Shown in pieces: positions 44,895 to 53,941 of a stretch of 55,740 bases of DNA. The notes beneath the pieces were generated by a model. It was not told where the DNA came from. It made no database searches and worked only from the letters and a program-made list of their open reading frames with translations. Within the stretch, counting starts at the first letter, position 1; each line of letters starts with the position of its first letter. The stretch covers positions 1-55,740 of the forward strand of contig JAEXYZ010000101.1 in the NCBI GenBank assembly GCA_023405135.1. Reading direction: 5' to 3'. Made by a program: the position numbers and the translations under genes. The stretch is from Bacillota bacterium. Lineage in GTDB: Bacteria > Bacillota > Bacilli > Bacillales_A > Planococcaceae.

Positions 44895-45419
44895 ATGAAA
44901 AAATGGTTAATTTTGGTGTTAGCTGTATTTATGCTAACGGCTTGTAATAATAAAGAAGATAATAAAGAAAATGCTGTGAATAATGAAGAAGATAGCACGG
45001 TTGGTTTTGAAGTACTTGGTGATGACATTGAAAAGGCAGCGGATGTTCCAGAGAATGTTGAAAAAGAAATTTTGGCTGCTTTTGATGAATATATTGCATC
45101 ATTTAATTCAAAAGATATTGATCGTTATATAAAAACACTTTCTAAAAACCCACAAGGCTTTGATGTTGATGAAGATGTCGAAGTAGCAAAAAATATTTTT
45201 GCCCAATACGATCTTGATCGAACTGCTTCAGACGTAACTATCGTGAAATATAGTGAAGAAGAAGCACAAGTATACGCTAACTTACAAATAAAGATGACTG
45301 AAATCAAAACGAATGCTGAGTTAAAAAGTAGCGGACGACAGGTAACAGTATTTGCGAAGGAAGATAACGACTGGAAAGTGACAAGTGTTTATTATATTGG
45401 AAATGAGTCACAAGAATAA
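44895..45419 (+). CDS. Secreted lipoprotein with NTF2-like domain
   Basis: 174 residues. A lipobox (MLTAC) ends the signal peptide at about Cys20, so the mature protein is lipid-anchored outside the membrane. An acidic Asn/Glu/Asp linker follows (about 21-45). The C-terminal part (about 55-170) alternates helices and strands like NTF2/SnoaL-type folds: EKEILAAFDEYIASFNSKDID and a final WKVTSVYYIG. No catalytic residues are evident and the ligand is unknown. ATG 44895 follows GGGAGG; a TTG at 44886 overlaps that box. A terminator follows. Confidence 0.8.
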   Translation: MKKWLILVLAVFMLTACNNKEDNKENAVNNEEDSTVGFEVLGDDIEKAADVPENVEKEILAAFDEYIASFNSKDIDRYIKTLSKNPQGFDVDEDVEVAKNIFAQYDLDRTASDVTIVKYSEEEAQVYANLQIKMTEIKTNAELKSSGRQVTVFAKEDNDWKVTSVYYIGNESQE

Positions 45420-45473
45420 ACCTTTTAATAGATAATTATTAAATTTATCTTAAGACATCTTCATTTATATTGC

Positions 45474-45522
45474 AGCGTTTTGTGTACAATAAGGTTATAA
45501 CGTGTACACGAAACGCTTTTTT
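45474..45522 (+). terminator. Intrinsic terminator of the lipoprotein gene
   Basis: AGCGTTTTGTGTAC (45474-45487) pairs with GTACACGAAACGCT (45504-45517) with one G-U, loop of 16 nt, then T run. Confidence 0.8.
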
Positions 45523-45524
45523 AC

Positions 45525-45698
45525 TGGATAAGAGATTAAATGCTTGTTCTAGTCTTATGTCTCTCAACTTGCGACCTACTTCATTAAAAGGCAAGAGTAC
45601 CTCCTGTTGAAGGATTATTCACAAGGAATAGTGATGCTATGTTGAATAGTGATTTACTAATGAAGAGCTAAGTAGGTTGCTTCCACTTTTCTTATTCA
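45525..45698 (+). ncRNA. Putative structured RNA upstream of degV-comF
   Basis: Two long helices close on each other. P1 pairs 45525-45535 (TGGATAAGAGA) with 45688-45698 (TTTCTTATTCA), 11 bp. P2 pairs 45571-45581 (GCGACCTACTT) with 45670-45680 (AAGTAGGTTGC), 11 bp, continued by 45582-45586 with 45658-45662. Between P1 and P2 the 5' side has 35 unpaired nt and the 3' side seven. The interior has a repeated GAATAGTGAT. It sits between a terminator and degV. Candidates are the raiA-motif RNA class (reported near raiA and comFC genes) or a 6S-like RNA; neither is proven by reading alone. Confidence 0.45.
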
Positions 45699-45749
45699 CA
45701 TAGAACAAAAGATAAGGTAAAATATTGTCCATAGGAGAGTGGGAAATTC

Positions 45750-46595
45750 ATGAGTATTGCAGTCGTAACTGACAGTACAGCGTATTTAACGCCAGAGGAA
45801 AGAAAGCGCTACAACATTCGAATGATTCCTCTTAGCGTAAATTTAGAAGATGGTAGTTATGAAGAGGAAGTAGAAATTACTGCCTCTGAATTTTATGATA
45901 AAGTTCGTCAATCTAAGTCTTTTCCAAAAACGACTCAACCACCAGTAGGGAAATTTGTTGAACTGTTTGAAGAATTAGCGAAGGACTATGATGAAATTAT
46001 TTCGATTCATTTATCGAGTGGTATAAGCGGTACATACCAAGGTGCGATTCAAGCGGGACAAATGGTCGATGGAGTCAATGTACACGCATTTGATAGTGAG
46101 ATTTCTTGTTCTCCTCAAGGGTATTATGCATTGAAAGCTGCAGAAATGGCGCAACAGGGAGCTTCTTCAGAGGAAATTTTAAATACGTTAGAAGAAATGA
46201 AAACAATGATGAGGGCTTACTTTATAGTAGACGACTTATCCCATCTTCAACGTGGAGGAAGACTTTCAGCGGCAGCTGCAATAGTTGGCGGGCTATTACA
46301 AGTGAAGCCAGTCCTTCATTTTGAAGAAAAAGTAATTGTACCATTTGAAAAAATTCGTACAAAGAAAAAAGCTTTACGCCGTGTTGAAGAATTACTCGCA
46401 CAAGATGCTGCCAAGGGCGATCAGCTTCAAGCTACAGTCATTCATGCAAATTGCGAAGAAGAAGGTAAAGAGTGGATGAATCAACTAGCGGATGCCTATC
46501 CGAATGTTGAGTTTCATTTAAGTTATTTCGGACCTGTAATTGGAACACATTTAGGCGAAGGATCTCTTGGACTTGGATGGGTGAAGGAGTTTTAA
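45750..46595 (+). CDS. DegV-family fatty-acid-binding protein
   Basis: 281 residues in the DegV fold. The N-terminal AVVTDSTAYLTPEE and the lipid-contacting SSGISGTYQGA, plus DLSHLQRGGRLS, are the standard motifs. DegV/FakB proteins bind acyl chains and in some bacteria present fatty acids to a kinase (FakA). Its place between degSU and comFA matches yviA of Bacillus subtilis. GGAGAGTGGG lies before ATG 45750. It probably shares a leader with the structured RNA upstream. Terminator at 46675. Confidence 0.92.
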   Translation: MSIAVVTDSTAYLTPEERKRYNIRMIPLSVNLEDGSYEEEVEITASEFYDKVRQSKSFPKTTQPPVGKFVELFEELAKDYDEIISIHLSSGISGTYQGAIQAGQMVDGVNVHAFDSEISCSPQGYYALKAAEMAQQGASSEEILNTLEEMKTMMRAYFIVDDLSHLQRGGRLSAAAAIVGGLLQVKPVLHFEEKVIVPFEKIRTKKKALRRVEELLAQDAAKGDQLQATVIHANCEEEGKEWMNQLADAYPNVEFHLSYFGPVIGTHLGEGSLGLGWVKEF

Positions 46596-46674
46596 AGAAG
46601 TCCGTAAAAAAGAAAGAAACCTAAGTGAATGTTGATCTAAAAGCGCGTAAACAATGTGCGTAAAAATTTTAAAT

Positions 46675-46709
46675 GCAGTCTCTACTTTAAATAGTAGGGA
46701 CTGTTTTTG
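46675..46709 (+). terminator. Intrinsic terminator of degV
   Basis: AGTCTCTACT (46677-46686) pairs with AGTAGGGACT (46693-46702, one G-U), then Ts. It lies inside the apparent 5' extension of comFA, supporting the later start. Confidence 0.85.
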
Positions 46710-46740
46710 TTTTATAAAATCAAAATTTGGGAGTGGATTT

Positions 46741-48162
46741 ATGAAACTTGTAAAAGAAAATAATTTTATCTCTTACAAAGGAATGATCGTTGAACCTCAA
46801 ATTCGGGATTTTTTTATCGGGAGAATTTGGACAAGATTAAATACTCCCTTTCCACAACAAAAAATCGAAAAATATATTGAATATAACTACTTTAAGAAAA
46901 AGAATGGTATTTCAATTAATAATTCAAAGGGACTCTTCAATCAAAAAACATACAAATGCAATCGTTGCAACAACGAGCAACAAAAAGAATTCATTTTATA
47001 TGACTGTGCACGTTGTGACAAAACATGTGTGTATTGTCGACATTGTATTAATATGGGGAGAGTTACAAGTTGTACAGACCTTTTAGTATGGGATGGGCCA
47101 CAACCTAAACTTCAAAAGAATCATTCATTAGAGTGGGATGGACGATCTACTGATTTACAATCTACTGCTTCCCAACGGCTAATTGAAAGTTTAAAAGAAA
47201 AACACAACCATTTGATCCACGCAGTTACCGGAGCTGGAAAAACAGAAATATTATTTTCTGCAGTTCTATATGCGCTAAATAAAGGATGGCGTGTATGTAT
47301 TGCAACGCCAAGAACAGATGTCGTATTAGAATTATTTCCTCGCTTTCAAAATGTATTTCCTAATACTATATTACATGCATTATATGGAAATGCACCGAGT
47401 CAAAAGGGATTCTCTCAACTAGTTATTGCTACAACACACCAGCTATATCGTTTTGAAAATGCCTTTGATCTTGTCATTGTCGATGAAGCAGATGCATTTC
47501 CTTTTACGTATGATCAAGCATTACAGAAAGCTGTAATGAAAGCAAAAAAAGAGGGAGCGCCGATAGCGTTCGTAACAGCTACTCCTTCTATAAAAATAAT
47601 GACACAAGTGAAGCGGGAAAACTGGGGATATTCTTTTATTCCGAGAAGGTATCATGGACATCCTTTACCCGTACCACGTTTCGAGTCGCTTTGGTCATAC
47701 AGTAAAATAATTCAAAAAGGACGGATTCCAGAAAAACTAGAGAAGTGGACGAAGACACGACTCGAACAAAATGAACCTTTTTTAATATTCTTCCCAACAA
47801 TTAAATTAATGGAACAAGCAACACCGTTATTTCAACAGATAGATTCCAATATTTTAAGTGTTCATGCAGAGGATACTAATCGAAAGGAAAAGGTACTGAA
47901 ACTTCGAAATAAAGAAATCCCAGGCTTGCTCACTACTACAATCCTTGAAAGAGGAATTACGATAAAAAATATACAGGTTGCCGTTGTAGGAGCAGAATCG
48001 AAAATTTTTACATCTAGTGCATTAATCCAAATAAGTGGTCGTGTTGGAAGAAACGTTCAATTTTCTAACGGTGATGTTGTCTTTTTTCATCACGGTATCA
48101 CTGTTGAAATGGATGAGGCACGAAATGAAATTATTCGCCTTAATAAAGAGGGTCTTAAGTAG
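46741..48162 (+). CDS. comFA: ComFA, DNA uptake helicase
   Basis: 473 residues. An N-terminal zinc-binding region has four CxxC-type pairs (about 73-102), followed by a DEAD-box helicase core: Walker A GAGKT (164-168), VDEADAF, SFVTATPS-type motif III (FVTATPS) and the C-terminal motor with QISGRVGRN. ComFA powers import of single-stranded DNA through the competence channel. The start is ATG 46741 behind GGGAGTGG; an in-frame GTG/ATG region near 46654 lies within the degV terminator. comFC follows 8 bp later; comFB, which separates them in Bacillus subtilis, is absent. Confidence 0.93.
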   Translation: MKLVKENNFISYKGMIVEPQIRDFFIGRIWTRLNTPFPQQKIEKYIEYNYFKKKNGISINNSKGLFNQKTYKCNRCNNEQQKEFILYDCARCDKTCVYCRHCINMGRVTSCTDLLVWDGPQPKLQKNHSLEWDGRSTDLQSTASQRLIESLKEKHNHLIHAVTGAGKTEILFSAVLYALNKGWRVCIATPRTDVVLELFPRFQNVFPNTILHALYGNAPSQKGFSQLVIATTHQLYRFENAFDLVIVDEADAFPFTYDQALQKAVMKAKKEGAPIAFVTATPSIKIMTQVKRENWGYSFIPRRYHGHPLPVPRFESLWSYSKIIQKGRIPEKLEKWTKTRLEQNEPFLIFFPTIKLMEQATPLFQQIDSNILSVHAEDTNRKEKVLKLRNKEIPGLLTTTILERGITIKNIQVAVVGAESKIFTSSALIQISGRVGRNVQFSNGDVVFFHHGITVEMDEARNEIIRLNKEGLK

Positions 48163-48170
48163 GTGATAAT

Positions 48171-48782
48171 TTGAAGCGACATGAAACTGAAAATTGTTTA
48201 TTATGTAATTCACCTTTATCTGAAGGAATTACTTGGAGGCTACTTCTTACAAATGTATTTCCGAAAACAATTTGTTTAGAATGTGAACAAAAATTTGAAC
48301 GTTACGAACCTCCTCAACAAGACGATGAACTAGTTTCGCTCTATAAATACAACGACATGATGAAAGATTTTCTTCATCGCTATAAGTTTATGCATGACGT
48401 TATACTAGCGAAAGTATTTCGGGATAAAATTTATGAACATCTTTCAAAAACAAAGGAAATAATTGTTCCAATTCCGATTCATCCTAATAAATTAAAAGAA
48501 CGAACTTTCCCCCACGTAGATCAACTTTTAAAGGAAGCCAATATTCCTTATGAACATTATTTAGAGAAAATATCTGCGGAAACTCAAGTAGGAAAAACGC
48601 GCCAACAAAGAATAAATGCACCACAGCTATTTAAAATGTCGAGAGATGACGATATAAAAGATAAGGAGTTTTTGTTAGTTGACGATGTTTATACAACGGG
48701 TACAACAATTTTACATGCTAAAAATATGTTACTAGAAGCCGGTGCAAAAAAGGTAAGGGCGTTTACATTAATTCGTGGATAA
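48171..48782 (+). CDS. comFC: ComFC, competence protein with phosphoribosyltransferase fold
   Basis: 203 residues: a zinc finger (CLLCNSPL ... CLECEQKF, about 8-42) and a type I phosphoribosyltransferase fold with the PRPP loop LLVDDVYTTGTT near the C-terminus and the family's PIPIHPNKLKERTF. ComFC is required for transformation and acts with ComFA. Translation starts at TTG 48171 after AGGTGATAA, 8 bp from comFA, so the genes are one unit. Confidence 0.93.
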   Translation: MKRHETENCLLCNSPLSEGITWRLLLTNVFPKTICLECEQKFERYEPPQQDDELVSLYKYNDMMKDFLHRYKFMHDVILAKVFRDKIYEHLSKTKEIIVPIPIHPNKLKERTFPHVDQLLKEANIPYEHYLEKISAETQVGKTRQQRINAPQLFKMSRDDDIKDKEFLLVDDVYTTGTTILHAKNMLLEAGAKKVRAFTLIRG

Positions 48783-48952
48783 ATTTAAATATGTGAAATA
48801 AATTTTAACATTAGTCCCTATGAAAATATGTTTTTCAATAGAAAGCGATGAAAATTTTAGTAGATACTGTATAATCATTTATATGAGAAAGTTTGTCTAA
48901 AAATTACTATTATTTGAAACTAGGTTTGACATAACATTATGGAGGTATTCGT

Positions 48953-49369
48953 ATGGCGGAAATAAAAAATTGTCCAAGTTGTGGGGAGTTTTTCAATTAT
49001 ACTGGGGTACGAGACGTATGCTATAAGTGTGCTCAAAAAGAAGAAGATATGTATCAGATTGTTTATCGTTTTTTAAGAAAACGTGAAAATCGAGCAGCAA
49101 CTATGGAAAGAATCGTTGAAGCGACGGGAGTAGAACCAGAGTTATTATATAAATGGGTGCGAAAAAATCGACTTCACCCAGCAATTTTCCCAAATTTAGG
49201 GTATCCTTGTGATAACTGTGGACGAATTACGAATAAAGGAAAGCTATGCGAAAAATGCCAAGGTGAGTTGAAATCAGACCTTCGTACATTTGAAGCAGCT
49301 AAAGAATTTAGAGAAAATATTGCAAAGAGCCAAAAGGGAACTTATTTATCTGAAAGAGATAGAGATTAA
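48953..49369 (+). CDS. yvyF: YvyF, flagellar operon zinc-ribbon protein
   Basis: 138 residues with two zinc ribbons: CPSCGEFFNYTG with CYKCAQ (about 7-27) and CDNCGRITNKGKLCEKC (about 84-100). Between them lies a helix-turn-helix-like segment (REMERIVEATG-type: ERIVEATGVEPELLYKWVRKNRL). This is the conserved protein encoded just before flgM in many Bacilli. A regulatory role is suggested by the fold but not established. GGAGG precedes ATG 48953. The 170 bp before it show no terminator. Confidence 0.88.
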   Translation: MAEIKNCPSCGEFFNYTGVRDVCYKCAQKEEDMYQIVYRFLRKRENRAATMERIVEATGVEPELLYKWVRKNRLHPAIFPNLGYPCDNCGRITNKGKLCEKCQGELKSDLRTFEAAKEFRENIAKSQKGTYLSERDRD

Positions 49370-49536
49370 AAGTTACAGTTCATATTTAGCTCTAAAGCAG
49401 TGGGAAATTGTTATACTAAATAAACAATTTTTCACGTTTTAGGTCTGATATGAGCTTTTTTTATTGAGAAACGTTAACATTTTTGTGAATGTACCGAAAT
49501 ATACAATAGAAAAAGATAGATGAGGGAGGGGTAGTT

Positions 49537-49797
49537 ATGAAAATCACTTCTTTTAATGTGAATTCTATCAACCCATATAACAAGCAACAAAAAAATATTA
49601 AAGCATCTTCAGGTAAAACATCTTTTACAGACAAAATTGAAATTTCAGCTACTGCAAAAGAAATGTCAGTATCTTCAACTTACAGCACAGAACGCGCGGA
49701 AAAAGTGAAAAAGTTAAAAGAAGAAATTCAGTCTGGAGAATATAAAGTAGATGCAAAAAAAGTAGCAGAGGATATGTTGAAATATTATCGCTACTAA
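49537..49797 (+). CDS. flgM: FlgM, anti-sigma-D factor
   Basis: 86 residues, mostly disordered N-terminal half and helical C-terminal half (KVKKLKEEIQSGEYKVDAKKVAEDML), the FlgM pattern. It binds sigma-D and holds late flagellar genes off until the hook is complete. GGGAGGGG precedes ATG 49537. Upstream, TAAC (49475) and ACCGAAAT (49493-49500) resemble a sigma-D promoter (TAAA, GCCGATAT) with 14-nt spacing; the match is partial. Order yvyF, flgM, flgN, flgK, flgL is conserved. Confidence 0.93.
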   Translation: MKITSFNVNSINPYNKQQKNIKASSGKTSFTDKIEISATAKEMSVSSTYSTERAEKVKKLKEEIQSGEYKVDAKKVAEDMLKYYRY

Positions 49798-49851
49798 CAA
49801 GTCAGGCAGATCATTTGTTAACAATAAGAAAATTAAAAGGAGTTCATAACC

Positions 49852-50352
49852 ATGTCGGTTCAACCAATCATTGCGATCTTAGAAAAACTCGAAAAAATGC
49901 ATAAAAGTTTGCTTGAGCTTGCTTACAAAAAAACAGAGCTTGTAAAAAAGGGCGACATGGAAGAACTAGACCATATGTTGAAAAATGAGCAATCTCATGT
50001 AGCGGCAATCGAAACACTTGAGCAACAGCGTCAGCAGTTAGTACGGGATTACTTAATTGCAAAAGGATTTGCACTTGCTGATCAACCAACTGTAGCTGAA
50101 GTTATCGAAGCTGCTGATTCAGATGAAGAACGCAATCAATTAGCCGATGTTCGTAAACGATTAATGTTAGTTATTGATGACTTACGGAAACAAAATGAAT
50201 TAAATCAAAAACTTGTTTTTCAATCATTGCAATTTGTTAATATGACGCTTGACATGTTGCGTCCTCGTCCTGAGCAAATTAACTATTCAGGAAAAGATTT
50301 ACAAGGGAAAAACGTTGCCCAAAAGAAAACATTTTTTGATTCGCAAGCATAA
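49852..50352 (+). CDS. flgN: FlgN, chaperone for FlgK and FlgL (YvyG)
   Basis: 166 residues, almost entirely helical coiled coil (about 5-140), in the FlgN family. It escorts hook-filament junction proteins to the flagellar export gate. AAAGGAG precedes ATG 49852. It lies directly upstream of its clients flgK and flgL. Confidence 0.88.
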   Translation: MSVQPIIAILEKLEKMHKSLLELAYKKTELVKKGDMEELDHMLKNEQSHVAAIETLEQQRQQLVRDYLIAKGFALADQPTVAEVIEAADSDEERNQLADVRKRLMLVIDDLRKQNELNQKLVFQSLQFVNMTLDMLRPRPEQINYSGKDLQGKNVAQKKTFFDSQA

Positions 50353-50444
50353 AAATCTGTGTATGTGAGGTAGGTTATTGCAGGACTCACAATTACACAG
50401 TGTACATATAAAATCTTACTAATAAATTAAAGGAGGAGACGATC

Positions 50445-52115
50445 ATGCGCTCCACATTTATGGGTTTAGAAGCAAGTAAGCGAGGACTTTTCACACAACA
50501 AAGTGCTTTATATACAACGGGACATAATATTTCAAATGCTAATACAGAAGGCTACTCCCGCCAACGTGTAAATATGCAACCAACTTTAGGTTATCCCGGT
50601 ATTGGTTTAAATACGCCCAAAACAGCTGGCTTTATCGGAACTGGGGTTGAGGCGCAATCTGTTCAACGTATACGAGATGAATTTATCGATCGCCAATATC
50701 GTCAAGAAACAAATAAGCTTGGTTATTGGGAATCCCGTGCAAATTCAATATCTCAAATGGAAGACATTATGTCAGAACCATCAGAATATGGGTTAAATCA
50801 GGCGTTTAATCTTTTCTGGAGTTCAATGCAAGATGTAAGCTCAAATCCAAATGATGCAGCTGCACGTAAAGTTGCAATTCAAAGGGCACAGCATTTAGCA
50901 GATTCATTTAATTATATTGATACACAACTAAAACAAATTCAAGGTAACATTGGGAATGAAATTGATGTTTCAACAACGCAAATAAATTCAATCCTCAAAC
51001 AAATAGCTGAAATCAACAAACAAATACAAGCTGTAGAACCTAATGGCTATATGCCGAACGATTTATATGATGCACGAGACACGCTTGTTGATAAGCTGAA
51101 TGAATATATACCGGTTTCAGTTGAACGTGTACCTTCTGGTGGAAATGCATTAGATATTGCTGAAGGTAGTTTAACAGTGAAATTTAAGAAGAACGATGGC
51201 ACTGAAATTGTATTAGTTCAAGGAAAAGATTATGCGAAATTTGGTGCATTTGATTCTGAGAACGATAAAGTTGATGGTGGTGTAGATGATACTGTTACAG
51301 GATCGTTTAATCCATTTTCAAAAGTTGTTATATCTGATTTAGGTGCACCACCAACAGACCCAACTGCTACGGGTACGAATGTGATAGAACAATCAGATTT
51401 TGAAGTATCAAAGGGGAAACTTTTATCACTTATTAATTCTTACGGCTATGTATCAGAAGATGGTACAACAGAAGGATACTACCCAGAAATGCTAAATAAT
51501 TTAGATAAACTTGCAAATGTTTTTATAGCAACTTTTAATGAAATGCATTCAAAAGGGTTTAATCTTTATTCTACAAGCGACAGTGTATCAGGGACAGCGC
51601 CAGGAAGTGGAGTTGCTTTCTTTGAAGGTTCAGGTGCAGTAGGAATCAAAGTAAGAGATGAAATTATTAAGGATCCGAGTTTATTAGCCGCATCTTCAGC
51701 GCCAGGAGAAGAAGGAAATGGTAAATGGGCAATCGAGCTTGCTAATTTACAAAGTACTCCAATTAATGCATCTACAATTAAAGTAGATTTAGATCCTACT
51801 AATCCAAACGATGCAAGTTTTGATTATACACCATCAGAACATTTGGACGGAGCTAATTTCCAATCTTTTTATAAGAGCTTAATTGGACAATTAGGAGTAG
51901 ATGGAGAGGAGTCAACTCGTCTACAATATAACGCTGAAACAATTCGTCTAACTGTAGCGAACAATCGTGCATCTATGAGCTCTGTTTCTCTTGATGAGGA
52001 AATGACGAATATGATTATGTTCCAACAGGCTTATAATGCCAATGCTCGTATGATTACTGTAATAGATGAAACATTAGATAAAATTATAAACGGTATGGGT
52101 CGTGTAGGTTTGTAA
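50445..52115 (+). CDS. flgK: FlgK, hook-filament junction protein
   Basis: 556 residues. The N-terminal flagellar rod motif (GHNISNANTEGYSRQRV) and the C-terminal helical block (SVSLDEEMTNMIMFQQAYNANARMI then ETLDKIINGMG) are intact; the middle is variable. It joins the hook to the filament and is exported by the flagellar type III system. AAAGGAGGAG precedes ATG 50445. flgL follows after 44 bp. Confidence 0.96.
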   Translation: MRSTFMGLEASKRGLFTQQSALYTTGHNISNANTEGYSRQRVNMQPTLGYPGIGLNTPKTAGFIGTGVEAQSVQRIRDEFIDRQYRQETNKLGYWESRANSISQMEDIMSEPSEYGLNQAFNLFWSSMQDVSSNPNDAAARKVAIQRAQHLADSFNYIDTQLKQIQGNIGNEIDVSTTQINSILKQIAEINKQIQAVEPNGYMPNDLYDARDTLVDKLNEYIPVSVERVPSGGNALDIAEGSLTVKFKKNDGTEIVLVQGKDYAKFGAFDSENDKVDGGVDDTVTGSFNPFSKVVISDLGAPPTDPTATGTNVIEQSDFEVSKGKLLSLINSYGYVSEDGTTEGYYPEMLNNLDKLANVFIATFNEMHSKGFNLYSTSDSVSGTAPGSGVAFFEGSGAVGIKVRDEIIKDPSLLAASSAPGEEGNGKWAIELANLQSTPINASTIKVDLDPTNPNDASFDYTPSEHLDGANFQSFYKSLIGQLGVDGEESTRLQYNAETIRLTVANNRASMSSVSLDEEMTNMIMFQQAYNANARMITVIDETLDKIINGMGRVGL

Positions 52116-52159
52116 AATAGAACTTCCATTTGTAGGAGTTAGTTGAAAGGAGTACAATC

Positions 52160-53092
52160 ATGCGTGTAACACAGTCGATGTTATCGAATAATATGCTGCG
52201 AAACTTAAGTGCAAGCTACAATAAAATGTCGCAGCTACAAAACCAAATTAATACTGGGAAAAAGGTTACCCGTCCGTCAGAAGATCCAGTAGTTGCGATT
52301 AAAGGGATGGGCTACCGAAATGATTTAAATAAAGTAGAACAATTTACACGTAATACAATAGAAGTGAATTCTTGGTTAGATTCATCAGATGATGCACTTG
52401 GACAAGTTGGAGATGCTTTAAATCGAGTAAAAGAGCTTGTTGTGCAAGCTGCAAGTGACACAAATACAGCCGATGATCGACAAAAAATTAAATTAGAAAT
52501 AGATCAAATAAAAAAACAAATCCAAGATTTAGCAAACACAAAAATTGCTGATAAATATATTTTTAGTGGAACGAAAACTCAACAGCCATTATTTGTGAAT
52601 GGAGAGCTGAACCCTGCTTTAGAGGATACATCAACAACTACAGGATTTATCACTAGTGCTACTTCTGAAGTGAAAATTGAAGTTTTTGATGGCATTCAAT
52701 TACAAGTAAACACTTCAAATGCAGCAGAGCTTTTTAAAAATGTGGATGAACTAATGGGCAACATTTCTACTGCACTTGATAACTCTGATAGTGAAGAAAT
52801 CGGGAGTCTGTTAGGTGGCATAGCTGATGGTACAGATGACTCACTCTCCGAACTTCAAAATAAAGTATTAGAGGCTCGTGCAGATGTAGGTGCTCGTCAA
52901 AATAGAATCGAAATGATGTCAAATCGTCTATCATCACAAGAAATCAATGTAACAAAGCAGCTTTCTGAAAATGAAGACGTTGATTATGCAAAGGCAATTA
53001 CTGAAATGGTGACATATGAATCCATTCATCAAGCTTCACTATCTACAGGAGCAAAGATTATTCAACAAACATTAGTTGATTTTATAAGATAA
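52160..53092 (+). CDS. flgL: FlgL, hook-filament junction protein
   Basis: 310 residues with flagellin-like N- and C-terminal helices: MRVTQSMLSNNMLRNL, QINTGKKVTRPSEDPV, and a C-terminal AITEMVTYESIHQASLSTGAKIIQQTLVDF. It forms the second junction layer below the filament cap. GAAAGGAG precedes ATG 52160. A terminator lies about 100 bp after it. Confidence 0.96.
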   Translation: MRVTQSMLSNNMLRNLSASYNKMSQLQNQINTGKKVTRPSEDPVVAIKGMGYRNDLNKVEQFTRNTIEVNSWLDSSDDALGQVGDALNRVKELVVQAASDTNTADDRQKIKLEIDQIKKQIQDLANTKIADKYIFSGTKTQQPLFVNGELNPALEDTSTTTGFITSATSEVKIEVFDGIQLQVNTSNAAELFKNVDELMGNISTALDNSDSEEIGSLLGGIADGTDDSLSELQNKVLEARADVGARQNRIEMMSNRLSSQEINVTKQLSENEDVDYAKAITEMVTYESIHQASLSTGAKIIQQTLVDFIR

Positions 53093-53195
53093 AATTAACG
53101 GTTTGCCTTTGTAAACAGAGGATGAAATAAAATCATCGCAACAGTTTGCAAACTGAGTGAATAGGATGTTGTAATAACAAAGAGAATAACTAATA

Positions 53196-53234
53196 AAGGG
53201 GGCGTCTGAAGTGATTTTGAGACGCCCCTTTTGT
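53196..53234 (+). terminator. Intrinsic terminator between flgL and yviE
   Basis: AAAGGGGGCGTCT pairs with AGACGCCCCTTTT across a loop of about ten nt. The following 120 bp hold two more hairpins (GTACC/GGTAC at 53234-53258; GATGGTGACG with CGTGACCATC at about 53275-53300), so the yviE leader is structured. Confidence 0.8.
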
Positions 53235-53361
53235 ACCTGACGCTTCGCTTTCGGTACAGATAAATTACGACGAGGATGGTGACGGTTTAACGTGACCATC
53301 GTAGGAGCAATATTTGTAAAGCAAATATTTACTAAAGAAGTAAAAGGGAAGGTGATTTTAT

Positions 53362-53925
53362 ATGAATTTCCCACAGTTACAAATACGAAAAACAGATATA
53401 AAACTTGATATGCAAATTCATGATCCAGTACAAACAATTCGTCAACCAAGAGCAACACAAAAAATCGAACAGCCAGCTGCAATTTTAGAAATAAATTCAA
53501 CTAAAGGGAAGTTAACGATTGATTCCACCCAGGCTAGAAGAGACTTAGGATTACTTGGACCGCTTGAATCATTGGAAAAATATGCAAGAGATGGTAAGCA
53601 AGCTGTACTGAAAAATTTGGCTAAAACCGCAAAAGAAGGTCGGCAAATGATGATGAGTGCAGGGAAGGGACAAGGACGTTCCATCATTGCAAACATTGCG
53701 AAACAGAATCATGGACCCCATCGAGTACCAATAAATATAAAATTCATACCTTCTGTTGGTTCGGTAAAAATTGATTATACGCCTGGTGAAGTGGATATTA
53801 ATGTGATTCCAAGGAAACCGCAAATAGATGTAAAAGTTAATAAGCCTATTCATGAATACACACCAGGAAAAGTAACACATGAGGTTATACAATATCCTTC
53901 AATTGATATCGATTTTATTGGATAA
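53362..53925 (+). CDS. yviE: YviE, flagellar operon protein (DUF6470)
   Basis: 187 residues without signal or membrane segment. The N-terminus (MNFPQLQIRKTDIKLDMQIH) and the repeated short motifs YTPGEVDINV and YTPGKVTHEV, plus IDSTQARRDLGL, match the YviE family found between flgL and fliW in Bacilli. No biochemical role is established. AAGGTGA lies before ATG 53362. fliW follows after 16 bp. Confidence 0.85.
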   Translation: MNFPQLQIRKTDIKLDMQIHDPVQTIRQPRATQKIEQPAAILEINSTKGKLTIDSTQARRDLGLLGPLESLEKYARDGKQAVLKNLAKTAKEGRQMMMSAGKGQGRSIIANIAKQNHGPHRVPINIKFIPSVGSVKIDYTPGEVDINVIPRKPQIDVKVNKPIHEYTPGKVTHEVIQYPSIDIDFIG

Positions 53926-53941
53926 TAAAGGAGTTTAAGAA

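Noticed and set aside
46654..46740. N-terminal extension of comFA
   Set aside because: This stretch contains the degV terminator hairpin, and a good ribosome-binding site precedes ATG 46741.
53072..53892. Several minus-strand open frames opposite yviE
   Set aside because: They mirror the coding frame of yviE, lack ribosome-binding sites and show no family pattern.
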